The notes under the pieces were generated by a model. That model saw nothing but the letters and a program-made list of their open reading frames with translations. It was not told the DNA's origin and did no database searches. 64,000 nt of DNA. It comes from Chlorophyllum brunneum (Eukaryota > Basidiomycota > Agaricomycetes > Agaricales > Agaricaceae). Below, one piece after another: positions 13,458 to 24,916 of the stretch. A program made the position numbers and the translations under genes. Each line of letters starts with the position of its first letter. The first letter of the stretch is position 1. The DNA lies in assembly GCA_963576785.1 (NCBI GenBank), contig OY756149.1:310001-374000 (forward strand), in the 5' to 3' direction.

Positions 13458-14829
13458 TTAGAACGGACGTTCTTCCTCGGGTTTCTTTTTTTCTTTCAAG
13501 TTCCAGTCACTCCATACCTCCTTGTCGGGAGGATTCGGGATGAGAATGCCCCAGCTAATTGCATAATGCGCCAGTACGAGTTCAAGTTCCTCAGTCTCGT
13601 CCAACATTTCGAGTCTTGATATCCTGGACATGCGTTCGGTTTAAACGAAAGAAATTGGGTTTCTCATTTGAGAAACGTACCTCACGAGTTCTTCAGGTTC
13701 GATATACGATTTGCGGATTTCTTTCAATGTTAATGCTCGTCCGTCGTGAAAACCTGTACTGAGTAAACGTGCAACCAATGACTCCAAATTCTTCAATGGT
13801 TCGGCTCCGGGCAAAGTGACATTACGCGCCTTTTAAAAGCGATTCAGGCGTGTAACATGGTTGTCATCGAATAAACGACTCACCCGAAGATTACTCAACA
13901 TCACTCGACCGAAAGGATCGTCCAGTCCGAACATCTCATATATGATACACCCGAGTGGAGCTCTCGGCTGGGCAACTGGTTCGTCACTGTTGGCTGAAAA
14001 GTACTTGACGAACCATTGGAGGAGTCGTGACGAGGTTCCGATATCCATATACGCCAGTACGCATTCGAAGAGGAGTAGAGTTGGATATTGGGGTGACAGG
14101 ACTGGCTCGTCTGAGTCTTCTAGAGGTTTCGTTAGTGGTTCTTGTAGAGTACTGGATGGATCATTCCGGAGGTCTGCAGCGATTAGATGATATTTAGGGG
14201 AATGCAATTCCGCTCCTCCTTTTGCTGAAGAGCAAATCGTCTCCAGTCAGAAAATTAGAGAGACGCAGTAATTATGAAATCACCAAGTTTTATTTCGTCG
14301 GGATTTCCCAAAACTTGCAAAAGTTCCTTATTCTTCTTGATGCTCATCGATTTCTTCGTCGTAACCTCAACAAAGTCGACTTCAACATAACTCCTTATCG
14401 TCTCTCCACGTGGTCCAGTCTACCCGAGTTGAAAACACAGCAAACAAACTTATCATCAAAACCACCATTTCTCCCCAAAAATCACGCATCTTTTTTACAT
14501 ACCGCAAGACGCCAAAATCGTGTATCACTCCCTGCACCTAGACTTACAATCTGACATTGCTTCGTCCCATTAGTATTCTTTTCTACCAACTTCAACCACT
14601 GTTCCACAAGATCATCAATAGCTTTTGCACGGACATAAGTCCCGATGTTGATCAACGGTGGACGAGGTGGCTGGAAATGTGCTCTGGGAATGAAATGTTT
14701 GATAAAGGGATCGGTGAGATAATGTTTTTGTGTGGCTGATAACCTTGCTACGGCCGCGTCGGAATCTGTTTGACGGATTGGTGCGTCAGAGTCTTGGCGT
14801 GGTGGGCCTAGAGGTGGTTGATGGAACAT
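13458..14829 (-). CDS. PPM1: Leucine carboxyl methyltransferase 1 (PP2A methyltransferase)
   Basis: SAM-dependent enzyme that methyl-esterifies the C-terminal leucine of the PP2A catalytic subunit, controlling which regulatory subunits bind. Five exons read down the minus strand: 14503-14829, 14284-14419, 13884-14224, 13681-13829 and 13458-13623, giving 372 residues. Family marks are R-L-S-A-T-Q-K-H-Y-L near the start, the SAM loop S-L-G-A-G-S-D-T-R-F-W, Y-V-E-V-D-F-V-E-V-T-T-K-K, the phospholipid-free Rossmann continuation L-L-F-E-C-V-L-A-Y-M, and H-Y-A-I-S-W-G near the C-terminus. Length and motif order match the family, and no break is seen. Confidence 0.93.
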
Positions 14830-14924
14830 AGGGAAGATGTGAAGGAGGTCTGAGCGTTTATGACGTCGTGGTAAAAGCCTTTCCCAATTTTGGTCATCAT
14901 CAGATCAACCCTGTTCATGTTTGT

Positions 14925-15052
14925 AGGGCGGACCCGAAAACGAAGACGAAGTCGTTAGGGGTGAGTTTTGTCGTTGGTTGGATGTCTCTCAGGTTTGAAG
15001 AGCTCTCGTTGGAAGCGTTTTTCACGGCCCTGAACATACCTGAACTTGTTAG
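14925..15052 (-). pseudogene. Cytochrome P450 scrap (heme-binding region)
   Basis: The bases closely follow the segment of the P450 gene at 20188-20330 that codes for the stretch from the PERY-type motif to the start of the heme loop. Shared runs include gacgaagtcgt and caggtttgaagagctct. Spacing is the same, but the fragment has no open frame and no flanking P450 exons. It is a truncated copy about 5 kb from its closest visible relative. It begins about 95 bases upstream of the methyltransferase start. Confidence 0.7.
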
Positions 15053-15320
15053 ATCAATATCATCCGTCATCATTCTATCTAAGGTTGGCGCCACTGTACA
15101 TGTGTATCCAAAGGTTGTACATATCTTGTTGGTGCAAGCCGCAACTCATCCTGTTCTTCCGGGTTACCCATGGCTCGTTATGCCAAAACGCCAACGATAT
15201 CCACTCAAAGAATAGATACAAAGAGCCGTCGTTCGGTTTGAATTAAATGACACGTCCGGGGGAGTTTAACCCGAATGGACAATATATATAAACACGAGGT
15301 CGCCTGCCTCGAGGCTGCCC

Positions 15321-15380
15321 ACACAACTCCCACTACTCCGATTTGAGGCAGCACACATACAACTCCCACTACTCCGATTC
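15321..15380. repeat. Short imperfect tandem repeat
   Basis: The segment acaactcccactactccgatt occurs twice about 37 bases apart, upstream of the GTPase gene. Function unknown. Confidence 0.5.
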
Positions 15381-15631
15381 TCCTCTTACTGTACACAACC
15401 CATGGAGAACGACTCACACTATCTGCCCGCGAGGTGGACATTGTCACCATCGATTACATTGAATAGGACGAGGTGATGACTTTTTATTTGTTGTCCTTTC
15501 AACCCCTGACATGCATTTCTGGGTTGGCTGGATGAAAAAGTCCAAGCAGATGGAAAGGGATTTTATCTACACCGAATGTGATGCAGTTTCTTCCAATTCA
15601 ATGCTTTTGAGCTGACTTCCTACAGCTCCCA

Positions 15632-16906
15632 ATGAAGCGGCGCTTGCCAACATTCCAGAAGAAAGCACTTGAACCATCCCCACCGCTGATATTCGCTCAA
15701 AGTGTCGAAAATAAGACTTCCCTCACCAAGCCAGAGGACCTGACGTCGGACGATGTGATTATAGTGTTAGTCCACCTATCCAGGGCTTGGTTCGATTGGC
15801 TCTCATTCCTTGTTAGGGTAATGGGCCCAACAGGCGCCGGTAAAAGTACTGTAAGCAGCTGTCCGACCGTTCTCCCCTTGTATTCATGGCGCCTCCAGTT
15901 CATTCAGGCAGCGACTGGGGTTTACGGTGACCTGGGAGTCGGTCATAGCCTTCAACCGTTTATCAGTGAAATCAATGCGGTCCGAGTCACCCTTCGTGAC
16001 GATAAACACGTTGTTTTAGTCGATACTCCAGGCTTTGACGACACAATTCTACCTGATCTACAAGTCCTTCAAGTCGTTGCAACATGGCTCAAAAATGCGT
16101 ACGCAATGTTGGCCTACCTTTTGATGCTGACTGCGCTCAATGCTCAGAGTCGTCTAGCCCATATAAGGACCCGCAAATATCAGGAATTCTTTACCTACAT
16201 CGCATTGTTGACGATCGGATGGCGGGAACACCTCTTCGGAACATGGCCATGTTCCGAAAACTTTGTGGAGAAAACTTTTTCGAGAAGGTAGTCCTGACTA
16301 CCACGATGTGGCCCGAAACTGAAGACTTCGAGGGGACAAAGTCCTGCGTCGCACGCGAAAAAGTGCTCGAAACGAATTATTGGTCAGCTATGATAGAGCA
16401 AGGGTCACCACCCCGACGTTTCATGAACACCAAAGAGTCTGCGTGGGATATCATCGACTATATCATTGCCGTAGAATCTGAGAGGCAATGGACCCCGATC
16501 CAAGGGAAGATGGTGGCGGATGAGAAGGGGTCGCCGAGTACTGAGGCTGGGCGGGAGCTTCATAGTCTTATGCAAGAACTGGTTGAAAGACAGAATGACA
16601 TACTACGACGGATAGAAGACGATTATCGGGAAACGGGCGACAAGGCTGTTTTGCACGAACTTCTTAAAGCGTGGGTTGACTTGCATGGCGAGCAGGCGAA
16701 ACTTGTGAAAGACATGCGACAGTCGGGTTCGTCTGCCTCTGGTTTTTTTGCGCGGTTGCGTCGCAGACGAATATTTCGTGAGTGTTCGCTTCGATCAGAC
16801 TGTAGCGATTTATTTTGAATTTGAACTAGGCTTTCTGTCGCGAAATGCTGGATTATATACCACGGAGGATATCGATGCGGAGACGCAGTCGGGCCATACG
16901 TGTTAG
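15632..16906 (+). CDS. AIG1/Septin-like P-loop GTPase
   Basis: Predicted cytosolic GTP-binding protein of 354 residues from five exons: 15632-15765, 15817-15850, 15899-16098, 16158-16777 and 16830-16906. Walker A/G1 is G-P-T-G-A-G-K-S-T, with exon 2 ending on the Thr codon. G3 is D-T-P-G-F-D-D. The stretch S-G-I-L-Y-L-H-R-I-x-D-x-R-M is characteristic of the agaricomycete AIG1-like group. A T-T-M-W segment replaces the usual TKxD base-recognition motif. The C-terminal third is a charged probable coiled coil, followed by a basic cluster. The 48-nt second intron is at the lower size limit but is needed to place F-I-Q after the P-loop. An upstream alternative first exon is possible (an ATG at 15401), but it does not splice in frame. 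The gene lies about 590 bases upstream of NLR A on the same strand. Agaricomycete GTPases of this type often lie in NLR-rich regions, so a joint role is possible but unproven. Confidence 0.78.
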
Positions 16907-17109
16907 CCTACCAGCTTTTGCATGAACATTGTGTATTGCAGTGATGTATTTAGTGAATTCCCGATGACCGTACTCATGAGCAACACGACCAACCTGTGCC
17001 CGTCACTTTATGGCCCGTGTAGAATGCTGCTGCTCTCCGCACGATCATTCATCCCAAGTCGGGTCCGCTGACGATCCCTTCCAGAACGGGCACAGCTTGA
17101 ACATGCCGT

Positions 17110-17497
17110 CAGCAAAAACACCGCTCAGGTACTCATCATAAGGGTGGCTGTCGTTCTCAAGACATTCTCTCACCGTGCTCGATAGCAATCGTGTCATTAT
17201 TGGATTACTGAGTCGGTGTTAGAGACAAATGCTGGTCAACAGAGTTTCAAGTTCGTTCTGAGGTGGGAATTTGAAAATACCAGGGAGATCAAGACGGAGG
17301 CTTCTATGAACTTTAAGGCCCAGGTATCTCAACGGCATTCCTACACTTTACTTTGTCACTGAATTCAGACCCCTGAATGCTGGTGCTTTGAGCAATGTTT
17401 TTATTTGTTGCTTATTAGCAGACGGCGTCTATAGAAGCATGTTTGAAGCCTCGTGGTAACCGCACCTCTCTCAACCACAACCACCATCTACTCTCCG
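17110..17497 (+). repeat. Head repeat of the NLR module, copy A
   Basis: Related sequence recurs in front of other family members: 30780-31016 (C), 38340-38510 (module without NLR) and, inverted, 50919-51320 (E). A recognisable core is ggattactgagtcggtgttag. The part nearest the start, ggcgtctatagaagcat, recurs before C and D. It probably carries the promoter. Confidence 0.6.
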
Positions 17498-19421
17498 ATG
17501 CCATTCTTTGAGAAAAGCAGAGGGTTTATCATCAACGCTGGTAACTTTATCGATGCATCTGATAGTAGTGAGTATCACCCCGTCATTCCATGCTGTTCTT
17601 GACAAAGGCCGCACACAGAGAAAGGATTAGGTCTTGAACTACTACTCGGGGCTTCTCTCCCAGAAGCAATCCATAACTCGTATGATCGCGATCCTCCGAG
17701 ATGTGACCCAGGCACTCGAGAGGGATACATGCAGAACATCACTGGTTGGGGCTCAGGCGGGTGGAAGACACAGCAAGCGCGTGCCCTGTGGGTACGGGGA
17801 CCAGCAGGCGTCGGCAAGTCTGCGGTGGCTCAGACCTGCGCAGAACGCATCAAGGCTGCAGGACAGCTAGGCGCGACGTTCTTCTTCCATCGACCGAATG
17901 GATGGAATGATCCAAGGAAATTTTTACCAACGATCATATACCAGCTCACGACGAGATATCCCACATACCGTGATCTCGTTGACGCCATTGTCCTACGCGA
18001 CCCTCTTGTACTCGAAAGGTCGATTGATGTGCAGTTCCAGGAGCTCCTCGTGGAGCCACTTGGCGAATTGAATGCTAAAGGCCAGGGTGTGGGGACGGAC
18101 GCGATTATCATTATTGATGGCCTCGACGAGTGCAAGACTGAGCTTTCCCAGGGCCGCATCATCGAGCTTGTCACCAAATCTGTTCATGAGCGGACAACGC
18201 CTTTCCTATGGGCATTCTTCAGTCGACCAGAGCCTCACATTTCTTCAGCTTTTTCATCAGAGTTGGCCAAGAGGGTTTCGTGGCAGCTCTTAATCCCGGT
18301 ATCCCGTGATGCCGACAGCGACATCGAAGCATACCTTCGCAGTGGCTTCAAGAAGATCCTTGCAAAGTACAATCTTCCCCTTGAGACGTCTTGGCCATCC
18401 GATAGGGATATCCGTCGCCTTGTTGATCAGTCTTCGGGGTTGTTCGCCTATTCGGCTGCTGTTGTACGGTACATCGGTCAAGACACTGGCGTCGGGCATG
18501 AGGCGCGACTGCAGGTAGTGTTGGAACCAGGTCGAAGGACAGCTAGATTGGATAGCAGCCCACTCTCGAACTTGGACGAGTTCTATAAACTGATCATGAA
18601 GCGGATACCGGGAGCAGTTCTTCCAAATACTCTCTCACTCCTCTACCTTCGTCACCATCGCCCCATCCTCTATAGTTGTTCGGCGCTTGGTCTCTCGTTA
18701 ACAGGTTTCCATGCAGCCACCAGCAACCTTCACTCTGTCCTTGATATAAAGAAATCCGACCGAGGGATGCCTACCGAATTCTCATTCTACCACGCATCAT
18801 TCACCGATTTTCTGTCTGACCCGACGAGATCGGGCCCAGAGTTTTGTATTGATATGCCCGAAATTCGTCAACGGTGCCTCACGGCAATCGTCAATACTCT
18901 GTACCGCACTTCAATTAGCGATGGTGAGTGCACATATTTGTGATCCCGAATGATTACTTACTCTTGTTTGTTTACCCAGCCAACATCCTAGCTTGGCCAG
19001 ATCCGGCGGCTAACGTAGCAGGTGTTCATGCTAGGACATTGCGGTGCTTGTTCCACTTTGCAGCGCAGCGTGACGTACATCTGGGGGAGGATATATTGAA
19101 GCAACTCTCACAATTCAAGTGGAACCGGTGGACAGCGGACCTCAGCTTTTCTAGAGCACATGTTGAGGAATTCGTTGCTAAGGTATGTGATGAAATTGCG
19201 ATATTGGCATTCGGCTAGCTAATCGTAATTGTCAGATACCCCGGCGTTGGCGCTCCAAGATCATTCGTCCACTCCGTAATAGGCCACTCGACGTGTTACT
19301 GCAGACACCGCAGCGAAGTAAGATCCTCATGGTTGGAAGAGGGAGCAACAAAGCCTTGCTGGTCCCAGAACCGGAATATGATCTTTATTTTCTCAAGCCC
19401 ATGGATGGTATTTCGCTTTGA
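17498..19421 (+). CDS. NACHT-type STAND NTPase (NLR-like), copy A, intact
   Basis: Predicted signalling NTPase of 585 residues from four exons: 17498-17567, 17625-18923, 18980-19182 and 19236-19421. Exon 1 codes only the shared N-terminal motif (M-P-F-F-E-K-S ... F-I-D-A-S). Exon 2 holds the NACHT core: Walker A G-P-A-G-V-G-K-S-A (about residue 85), F-F-F-H-R-P, Walker B I-I-I-I-D-G-L-D-E-C, the sensor-like F-F-S-R-P-E-P-H, and Y-H-A-S-F-T-D-F-L, the winged-helix-like motif usual in fungal NACHT proteins. Exons 3 and 4 code an unrecognised C-terminal domain with R-R-W-R-S-K-I-I-R-P and G-R-G-S-N-K-A-L-L. No WD40, ankyrin or TPR repeats follow, so the ligand-sensing part is not of a standard type. 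All splice sites are canonical. The role is inferred: fungal NLRs act in allorecognition and defence. Confidence 0.9.
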
Positions 19422-19479
19422 TACGAGTATCTCAATGTGACTCTGTGTAATGCATGTGTTTGTGGTAATATCATTATCT

Positions 19480-19700
19480 CGAATTCCGCAATGAGCGGTG
19501 AGAATTACTTGCTCAAGCGCTCAGGCTACTCTTGACATGATAACGGTATATCGACCTCGTTCCAACAATTCAAATTCTACGATTTGTAAAACTATCATTG
19601 TAGCCGCAGTTTGAATGCGAAGACAGTCCGTTGAAAACCGGTGCCCCAGTCTCATGCGATGCCCGGTTGACCCGATTTTCTGCCACAAAATTCCGAGTTC
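19480..19700. repeat. Tail repeat of the NLR module, copy A, ending in a DUF1275 scrap
   Basis: Starts with sequence shared with 33600, 38630 and 41690 (a core near gctcttgacatga, then acctcgttccaac). At about 19655-19690 it contains gatgcccggttgacccgatt, which matches the DUF1275 gene at about 42600 where it codes K-S-G-Q-P-G-I-A on the minus strand. It is thus the last trace of a DUF1275 gene once convergent with NLR A. Confidence 0.6.
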
Positions 19701-19837
19701 ATCAAGGTAGGGAGAAGTATTCATGGCCCATTGTAATATCATAGCCGAGTAGCATACGTTATTATACAGTAAAATTACAAAATGTATTTAACCCCATTAA
19801 ACAGCTGCGAAGTCGAAAGAAGATCACAATAGAGACA

Positions 19838-22109
19838 TCAAGAACTGTGCTCTGCAGCAGCATATATGAGTTTCTCAGCTTCTCTCGAACGTGGGGTTAT
19901 TGCGCATTTGAATGGTGAAGGGAGGCTATAACGTTGTGTCAGCGGAAGGTAAGGCATCTAGCCCATGTCAAAAGGAGTGACGTACGCGACAATTGCAGCA
20001 GACTTGAAATCAACAACAGGTTCGACGACATTACCGAACCTATCTTTGGCTTTGGAGATATTGAAGGTGGTGAGGATGGAGGCTATTGCCATCCAAACAG
20101 TCGAGTGTGAGATATGAGTGCCGACGCATCTCCTGAATGCCAATCATGAAAAGGGATCAGAACATCAAGGGAGTTGCAGGGCGTACCTGCGGCCGAAACC
20201 AAAGACGAAGTCGTCAGGGTCATGAGTGTTAGGATCGAGTTTACCGTCGGCTGTTAAGTATCTTTCAGGTTTGAAGAGCTCTGGTTCTGGGAAGCGCTGT
20301 TCGTCTCGGGACATGGCCCTGAAAAACCGCAACATCCGTCATCTAGAATCCGGATCAAGGCGAGAAACAAAACGTACCAGCCATTACCAATGACGAAGGA
20401 ACCTTTCGGAATATGATATCCCATGTAGTTATCGTCTTCGGTAAGAAGGTGAGGTACGCCTATTTTAGATAGATCATTATGAGCCATGGGATGTCCGATA
20501 AAGTATGATGGTAAGAAGTACCCAAGGGGTTAGCTGGCTGCCATCTGTGAGCGCAGTACAAGTTTGATCAGCGCTCGTAAGATATTTTGGAAGGTACCGG
20601 ACATACCGTAAAACTTCTTTCATCAAAGCGGTGATGTACGGTAATGATCCCTCGTCAGAAAATTCTGGTAATCGTTCACTCTCGAGTACAGTATCGAGTT
20701 CAGCCTGGGCTTTTGCTTGAACCTCGGGGTTTAAAGTCATCGCCAGTACAAAATTGACAATTGTTGCGCCAATCGTATCCGCTCCGGCTGTTGATCAGGT
20801 AAACCCAAGTCAGAACGATTTTCCGAACCCGTATTAGGTAGGGAAAAGCGTACCAGCGAAGAAGGTAGCAGCCGTATCACGAATGACATCCTTCTGCTCT
20901 TGAACGTCCCGTTTCTCATCGATATGATCCAAACAAGAAGACAAAAATGATTGTTGCCCATTACCCTTCGCCTGCCAATCCATATTCCTAGGTCACGCAC
21001 TAATCCGTGGAGTTGGGGGAAGATCACTCACGATATTCTCTTGTGCAGCTAAAAATGGTTCAACCCTAAACCTCTTCCACAAATCCCTCCATTCTCTGGC
21101 TTGACGTTTGAATCCAGCGCCAGGGAACCATTCCGGTACATGTTTAAGTGACGGAAATATATCGACAAGATATTTTCCTGGAACAGCGGCAGCAGCACTC
21201 GCGAGCATTGCCTCTTGCGCAAGACGGATCCAAGGATCGTTTATTGGCTTTGTCTCCATTCCGTACGCAAGAGAAATGATTGTTCCGCCGATGCAGCTAT
21301 TAATATCCATTATGGAATTAACCGGGACCAGTTAGAATGGAAGAAAGCCGGAGTTAAAAAAGATGTCGTTTTTTTTGGTAAAAGATGACATATACGAAAA
21401 TGGTGCGACGACTCACTGCCTAATATGTTCCATGAATCTGTTGGGGGACTTGAGAAGCTGTGGAAGTAGACGTGTGCGAATGAGTTGGAGTTCTTTGGGT
21501 TGGTGGATGGCTGGATTGGATTGTGGAAAGTATTGAACGAATGTTCGTCGATGTTCCTTCCATTCGTCGCCATAGGGCATAACGGCAAAGACGCAAGACA
21601 TGCCCATCCTGTGGGAATGTAAGTTTGGTCGAAGCGTAGAAACGATGGCGACTCGGGATACTCACATTTCGTGCAGGAAGGGGAATTGAGGTCTATGAGC
21701 ACTGAGCACACAACGCCATCACGAACGACGTGGGGGGATACTCACCGACAGGAATAAATGTGTCCTTTCCTGTCAAAGAGGTCATTTGCAATGTTGTAGT
21801 CGTTTATGATGATGAAGTCTTTCCCGAGTGCACCGACATGCACGATACCCGACCCTGTGAACAAATTATTACCCTCTATACCTACCGCATAAGCACAAAG
21901 AACCAAAGCCTACCACAGTTCTTCGACCACTGAGCATAAGTTTGTGGGATATTCGTAGTAGGTATATCAAGTAAATTTTCGATTAGAGGGAGCTTCTTGG
22001 GTCCTGGTGGTACCGGGGGACCACTCCGACTTTTCTTAGTCCGGACCAGTAACACGAGGACGAGGAGTGAGAAGGAGATACCAAGAAGACTTGGATTAAT
22101 GAGAGACAT
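19838..22109 (-). CDS. Cytochrome P450 monooxygenase
   Basis: ER-anchored heme monooxygenase of unknown substrate. The N-terminus has a membrane segment (L-L-G-I-S-F-S-L-L-V-L-V-L-L-V) and the proline hinge P-P-V-P-P-G-P-K-K-L-P. Further on are the I-helix A-G-A-D-T, the K-helix E-V-L-R, the PERF-type K-P-E-R-Y and the heme loop F-G-F-G-R-R-R-C-V-G. The C-terminal P-F-K-C-A-I-T-P-R-S matches the fungal group usually named O-methylsterigmatocystin oxidoreductase-like. There are many short exons. The last intron is placed at 19926-19985, because the frame otherwise stops after D-M-G. It is followed by an 88-nt final exon ending at 19838. All key residues are present and no break was found. It is paralogous to the P450 at 44.9 kb. 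Confidence 0.9.
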
Positions 22110-24683
22110 GAAGCGGCTCTAGAGACCTCAGTCAGCTGAGATGATATCAAATGGAAGGAACCGGTGCGCATATGCACTATGGCGATTGAGCGTACCTCGG
22201 GCTGAAATTCTTGAGGATAAGAGGGTTGAGAGGCTTTAAAAGATTGGGAGAGGTGAGAAGAAGCAAAGGGTGATGTAAACTAGGTGATAATCGGTGTGAC
22301 TTATAAGTAGCATAACAGAAGTAGGGGGAAGGGGAATGAGATCGCCGAAAGGTAACTTTGGAACTAGTGTTGGAAGTGGGTGGTTCCGTGAATCAATTGT
22401 GCCGAACACCTACTTCGTCGGGAGAAGATTACGATCTGATTTGGGAACGCACAGTATGTTAAGTGAAACAGCGGTGTCCAACCACCTCTTGTACATAATC
22501 TAAATGGACATGTGGAATGTTACAATGGTGCTGTCCGGTGTTGGCGCGTAGAAGTAATTGGATAGCCGAAATCGAATTGAGCAAGTTGAAGGATTTGGGC
22601 GCTTAATGTCGTAAAAACCATTTTTCCAGGGTCATAGTGTATGTATTTGTGTCTTTGTTGGGTGCCTTGAGTGGGTGGGTCGTTACCTTGTTTGGGATGA
22701 CTTTACCATCCGCAGAAAGATCATGGGATGGACTTTGATGGAGGAAGTTCCCCGCGGTGGTGTTGACGTATGAAAGAAAGAGATATATCTAAGATACCTT
22801 TCTAAGCAAGTTATATGCCTTGTATGCCTCACGACCAAGGAATTTGGATCTTGGGAGTTGCGCGGTGTTATCTTGATTGTTGTGTTATCTAAACAGTGCA
22901 GATCATCATTGTTGATTCTACCATTTGGCAAAAGAGCGCCTAATCATCCAGGTGAAACGACTCATACCATACCATTCTCTGCTTAGTTGTAAAAACCAGC
23001 AGACCTTCCTGGTGGTGTATGTGCGCCAACCGGCTATTACACTCAAAAGGAGTCACGTTCCGTGATGTGGACTGACATTTCCTTTCTTTCACTTTAATGG
23101 CTCGGTTCGGTGGCGTTAATACTCACTTTTGTAGGCAATAGTTGTTTGTCACGGAGTCGAAATGCGGCTAAGTTCGGCTTGGATTTCTTGACATATTCTA
23201 CGGGCGGAGATATATTTCGTACGCCCAGGAAGAAACAAATGACTTGAAGATCTGATGTAGGAAGTAGGGAATGGTAGAACGGGGAAGCTCGGCAACTCCT
23301 CCGATGGGGACTATCAGGAATGTATATCAATGATAGTTACCGTTGACGGCATCAACACTACAAGAAGTTAACTACGACGCTTCCTTTGGTAGTTCAAGTT
23401 GCCATTGATAATACCCATTACCTAGTCCCATACCGAAAACTGCCAAGAACGTTGTTGACAGACAGGTTTCAAGGTACGCATTTCTAACGCTAGTCACGTC
23501 TATGCCAAAAGGAATTATAATTTTCCATTGCTTGAAATGTCGGAGTGTAGTAAAGTGGCAGGTCACGATGGAGGGTTGAGATGAGAGAAAGGAATATGGG
23601 GAAAAGAATTGATGATGAGTGAATATGTAGTGTCATAATCATCATTCATAGGATATCGCATGGACAATCAAAAGTGTTTCGTATACTGCATGTCGGGGTT
23701 TTGGGTTTGGTATAATGAAAGAATGCTGAGGTGGGTAGTGTGAAATGATTCCTAGTGGAGATTTGGAGGTGACGGAATGTGTTTTTGCAAAGTTGGAGAT
23801 GGTTATGGAGCTGCAACAATAAGACTTTAGGAGGGAGATATAAATTAGCGATGGTGTCGGGGTATAGTGTTCATTGTGCAGGCTGCGGGATAAACATCGC
23901 CGCACGAGATTTGATCGCGGGGACTGGGTTTATGGTCCTCGAATTTTGTACACAGCTATAAGGATATACCTATTGTTAAGGTGCTGTGAGGATATGCGAT
24001 GGCGGTATTCATCGACTGCTGGGCGCTGAGCACTGAGATCTGGCCCAGGTTTCGGTTAAATTGTTTCCGTTTGCGTTTCGTTGAATTGATTTGTTAATAT
24101 GATGGGATGGTTGTATCGGTGCCTTGGACAGGTACCTGAGTGTCAAAGCATTCACACAGAGGAAACCTTGATAAACTCGGGTTCATTAACGACCCTTTAT
24201 AGAGTTGCCGTCTACGATTTGGTCGCGACAACTGCTCTCTCTCAGCTTAATTATAGGCATGTCGGTTTTATTCTTGGGTTATCAAGTGATATCTATGGTC
24301 TGTGGGGATATGTATCATTTGAGGACAGGTAAGACATGCAGGAACGAGACCGAGAACACAGAGCAGGTGTTCCCGGAGCTTGAGCAGAAGCCATATCTAG
24401 CTAGTGGAAGATGGCTATTATTGGGGGGTTGTCAGGAGGTTAGGTTCTTGGATAGGTCTTATCTCCGGTCATAATGAGCTTGGTAGTTGCCAGGAGAATA
24501 GTACCAGAGACTTGGGTATAAATTCGTGCTGTCATGATCCCCGAATTTGGTACGGCGACTTGAGAATGAAGTGGGTGTCAGTTCTGCTGTGACGTCTGTT
24601 TCCAGGTTGACAGGAGAACAAAAGGGCGGTGTGACGTCATGTCATGTCCTGGAGGAATGAACGCTGTTGTATGGATCTGGGAA
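22110..24683. other. Long gene-poor stretch
   Basis: About 2.6 kb upstream of the P450 start. Open frames are short, do not splice together and show no family features. A promoter for the P450 should lie near 22110-22500. I see no transposon ends or protein remnants. Confidence 0.45.
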
Positions 24684-24755
24684 AGCAGCATGGCGCAGTG
24701 GTAGCGCGCGGGGCCCATAACCCCGAGGTCACTCGATCGAAACGAGTTGCTGCTA
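24684..24755 (+). tRNA. Initiator tRNA-Met (anticodon CAT)
   Basis: The acceptor arms AGCAGCA and TGCTGCT pair, with discriminator A. The anticodon stem CGGGG/CCCCG closes a loop with CAT. The T loop is ATCGAAA, with A in place of the usual TTC start. That feature, plus three G-C pairs closing the anticodon stem and the A-T first pair, identifies eukaryotic initiator rather than elongator tRNA-Met. A short T run (24762-24766) follows as terminator. Confidence 0.93.
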
Positions 24756-24916
24756 TGAGTGCTTTTTATGGGGGATGTGAAGGGTGGGATGTGAGGGCAG
24801 CAGATAGTGGTGAGCACGTGGTAAGAAAGAGCCAGAAGAGAGCGGCTCAGTGGGAACATCGCTGTCTCGAAATCCAAGCGGGCCACGTGCGCGCTGTCCT
24901 CTCTTCCACAACTACC

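Noticed and set aside
16084..16818. Start of the GTPase at an ATG inside the G domain
   Set aside because: It would lose the P-loop and G3 motif. Splicing from 15632 restores both in frame.
17634..17870. Frames overlapping the 5' part of NLR A and the same region in other copies
   Set aside because: They recur in every copy because the DNA is duplicated. They are shifted-frame shadows of the NACHT coding frame.
22683..24590. Several 60-90 codon frames between the P450 and the tRNA
   Set aside because: No consistent splice pattern, no motifs and no similarity to other parts of the window.
24644..24916. Long open frame that would start the UBL3-like protein upstream of 24917
   Set aside because: It reads straight through the initiator tRNA-Met. 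The ATG at 24917 has a good context and follows the tRNA terminator.
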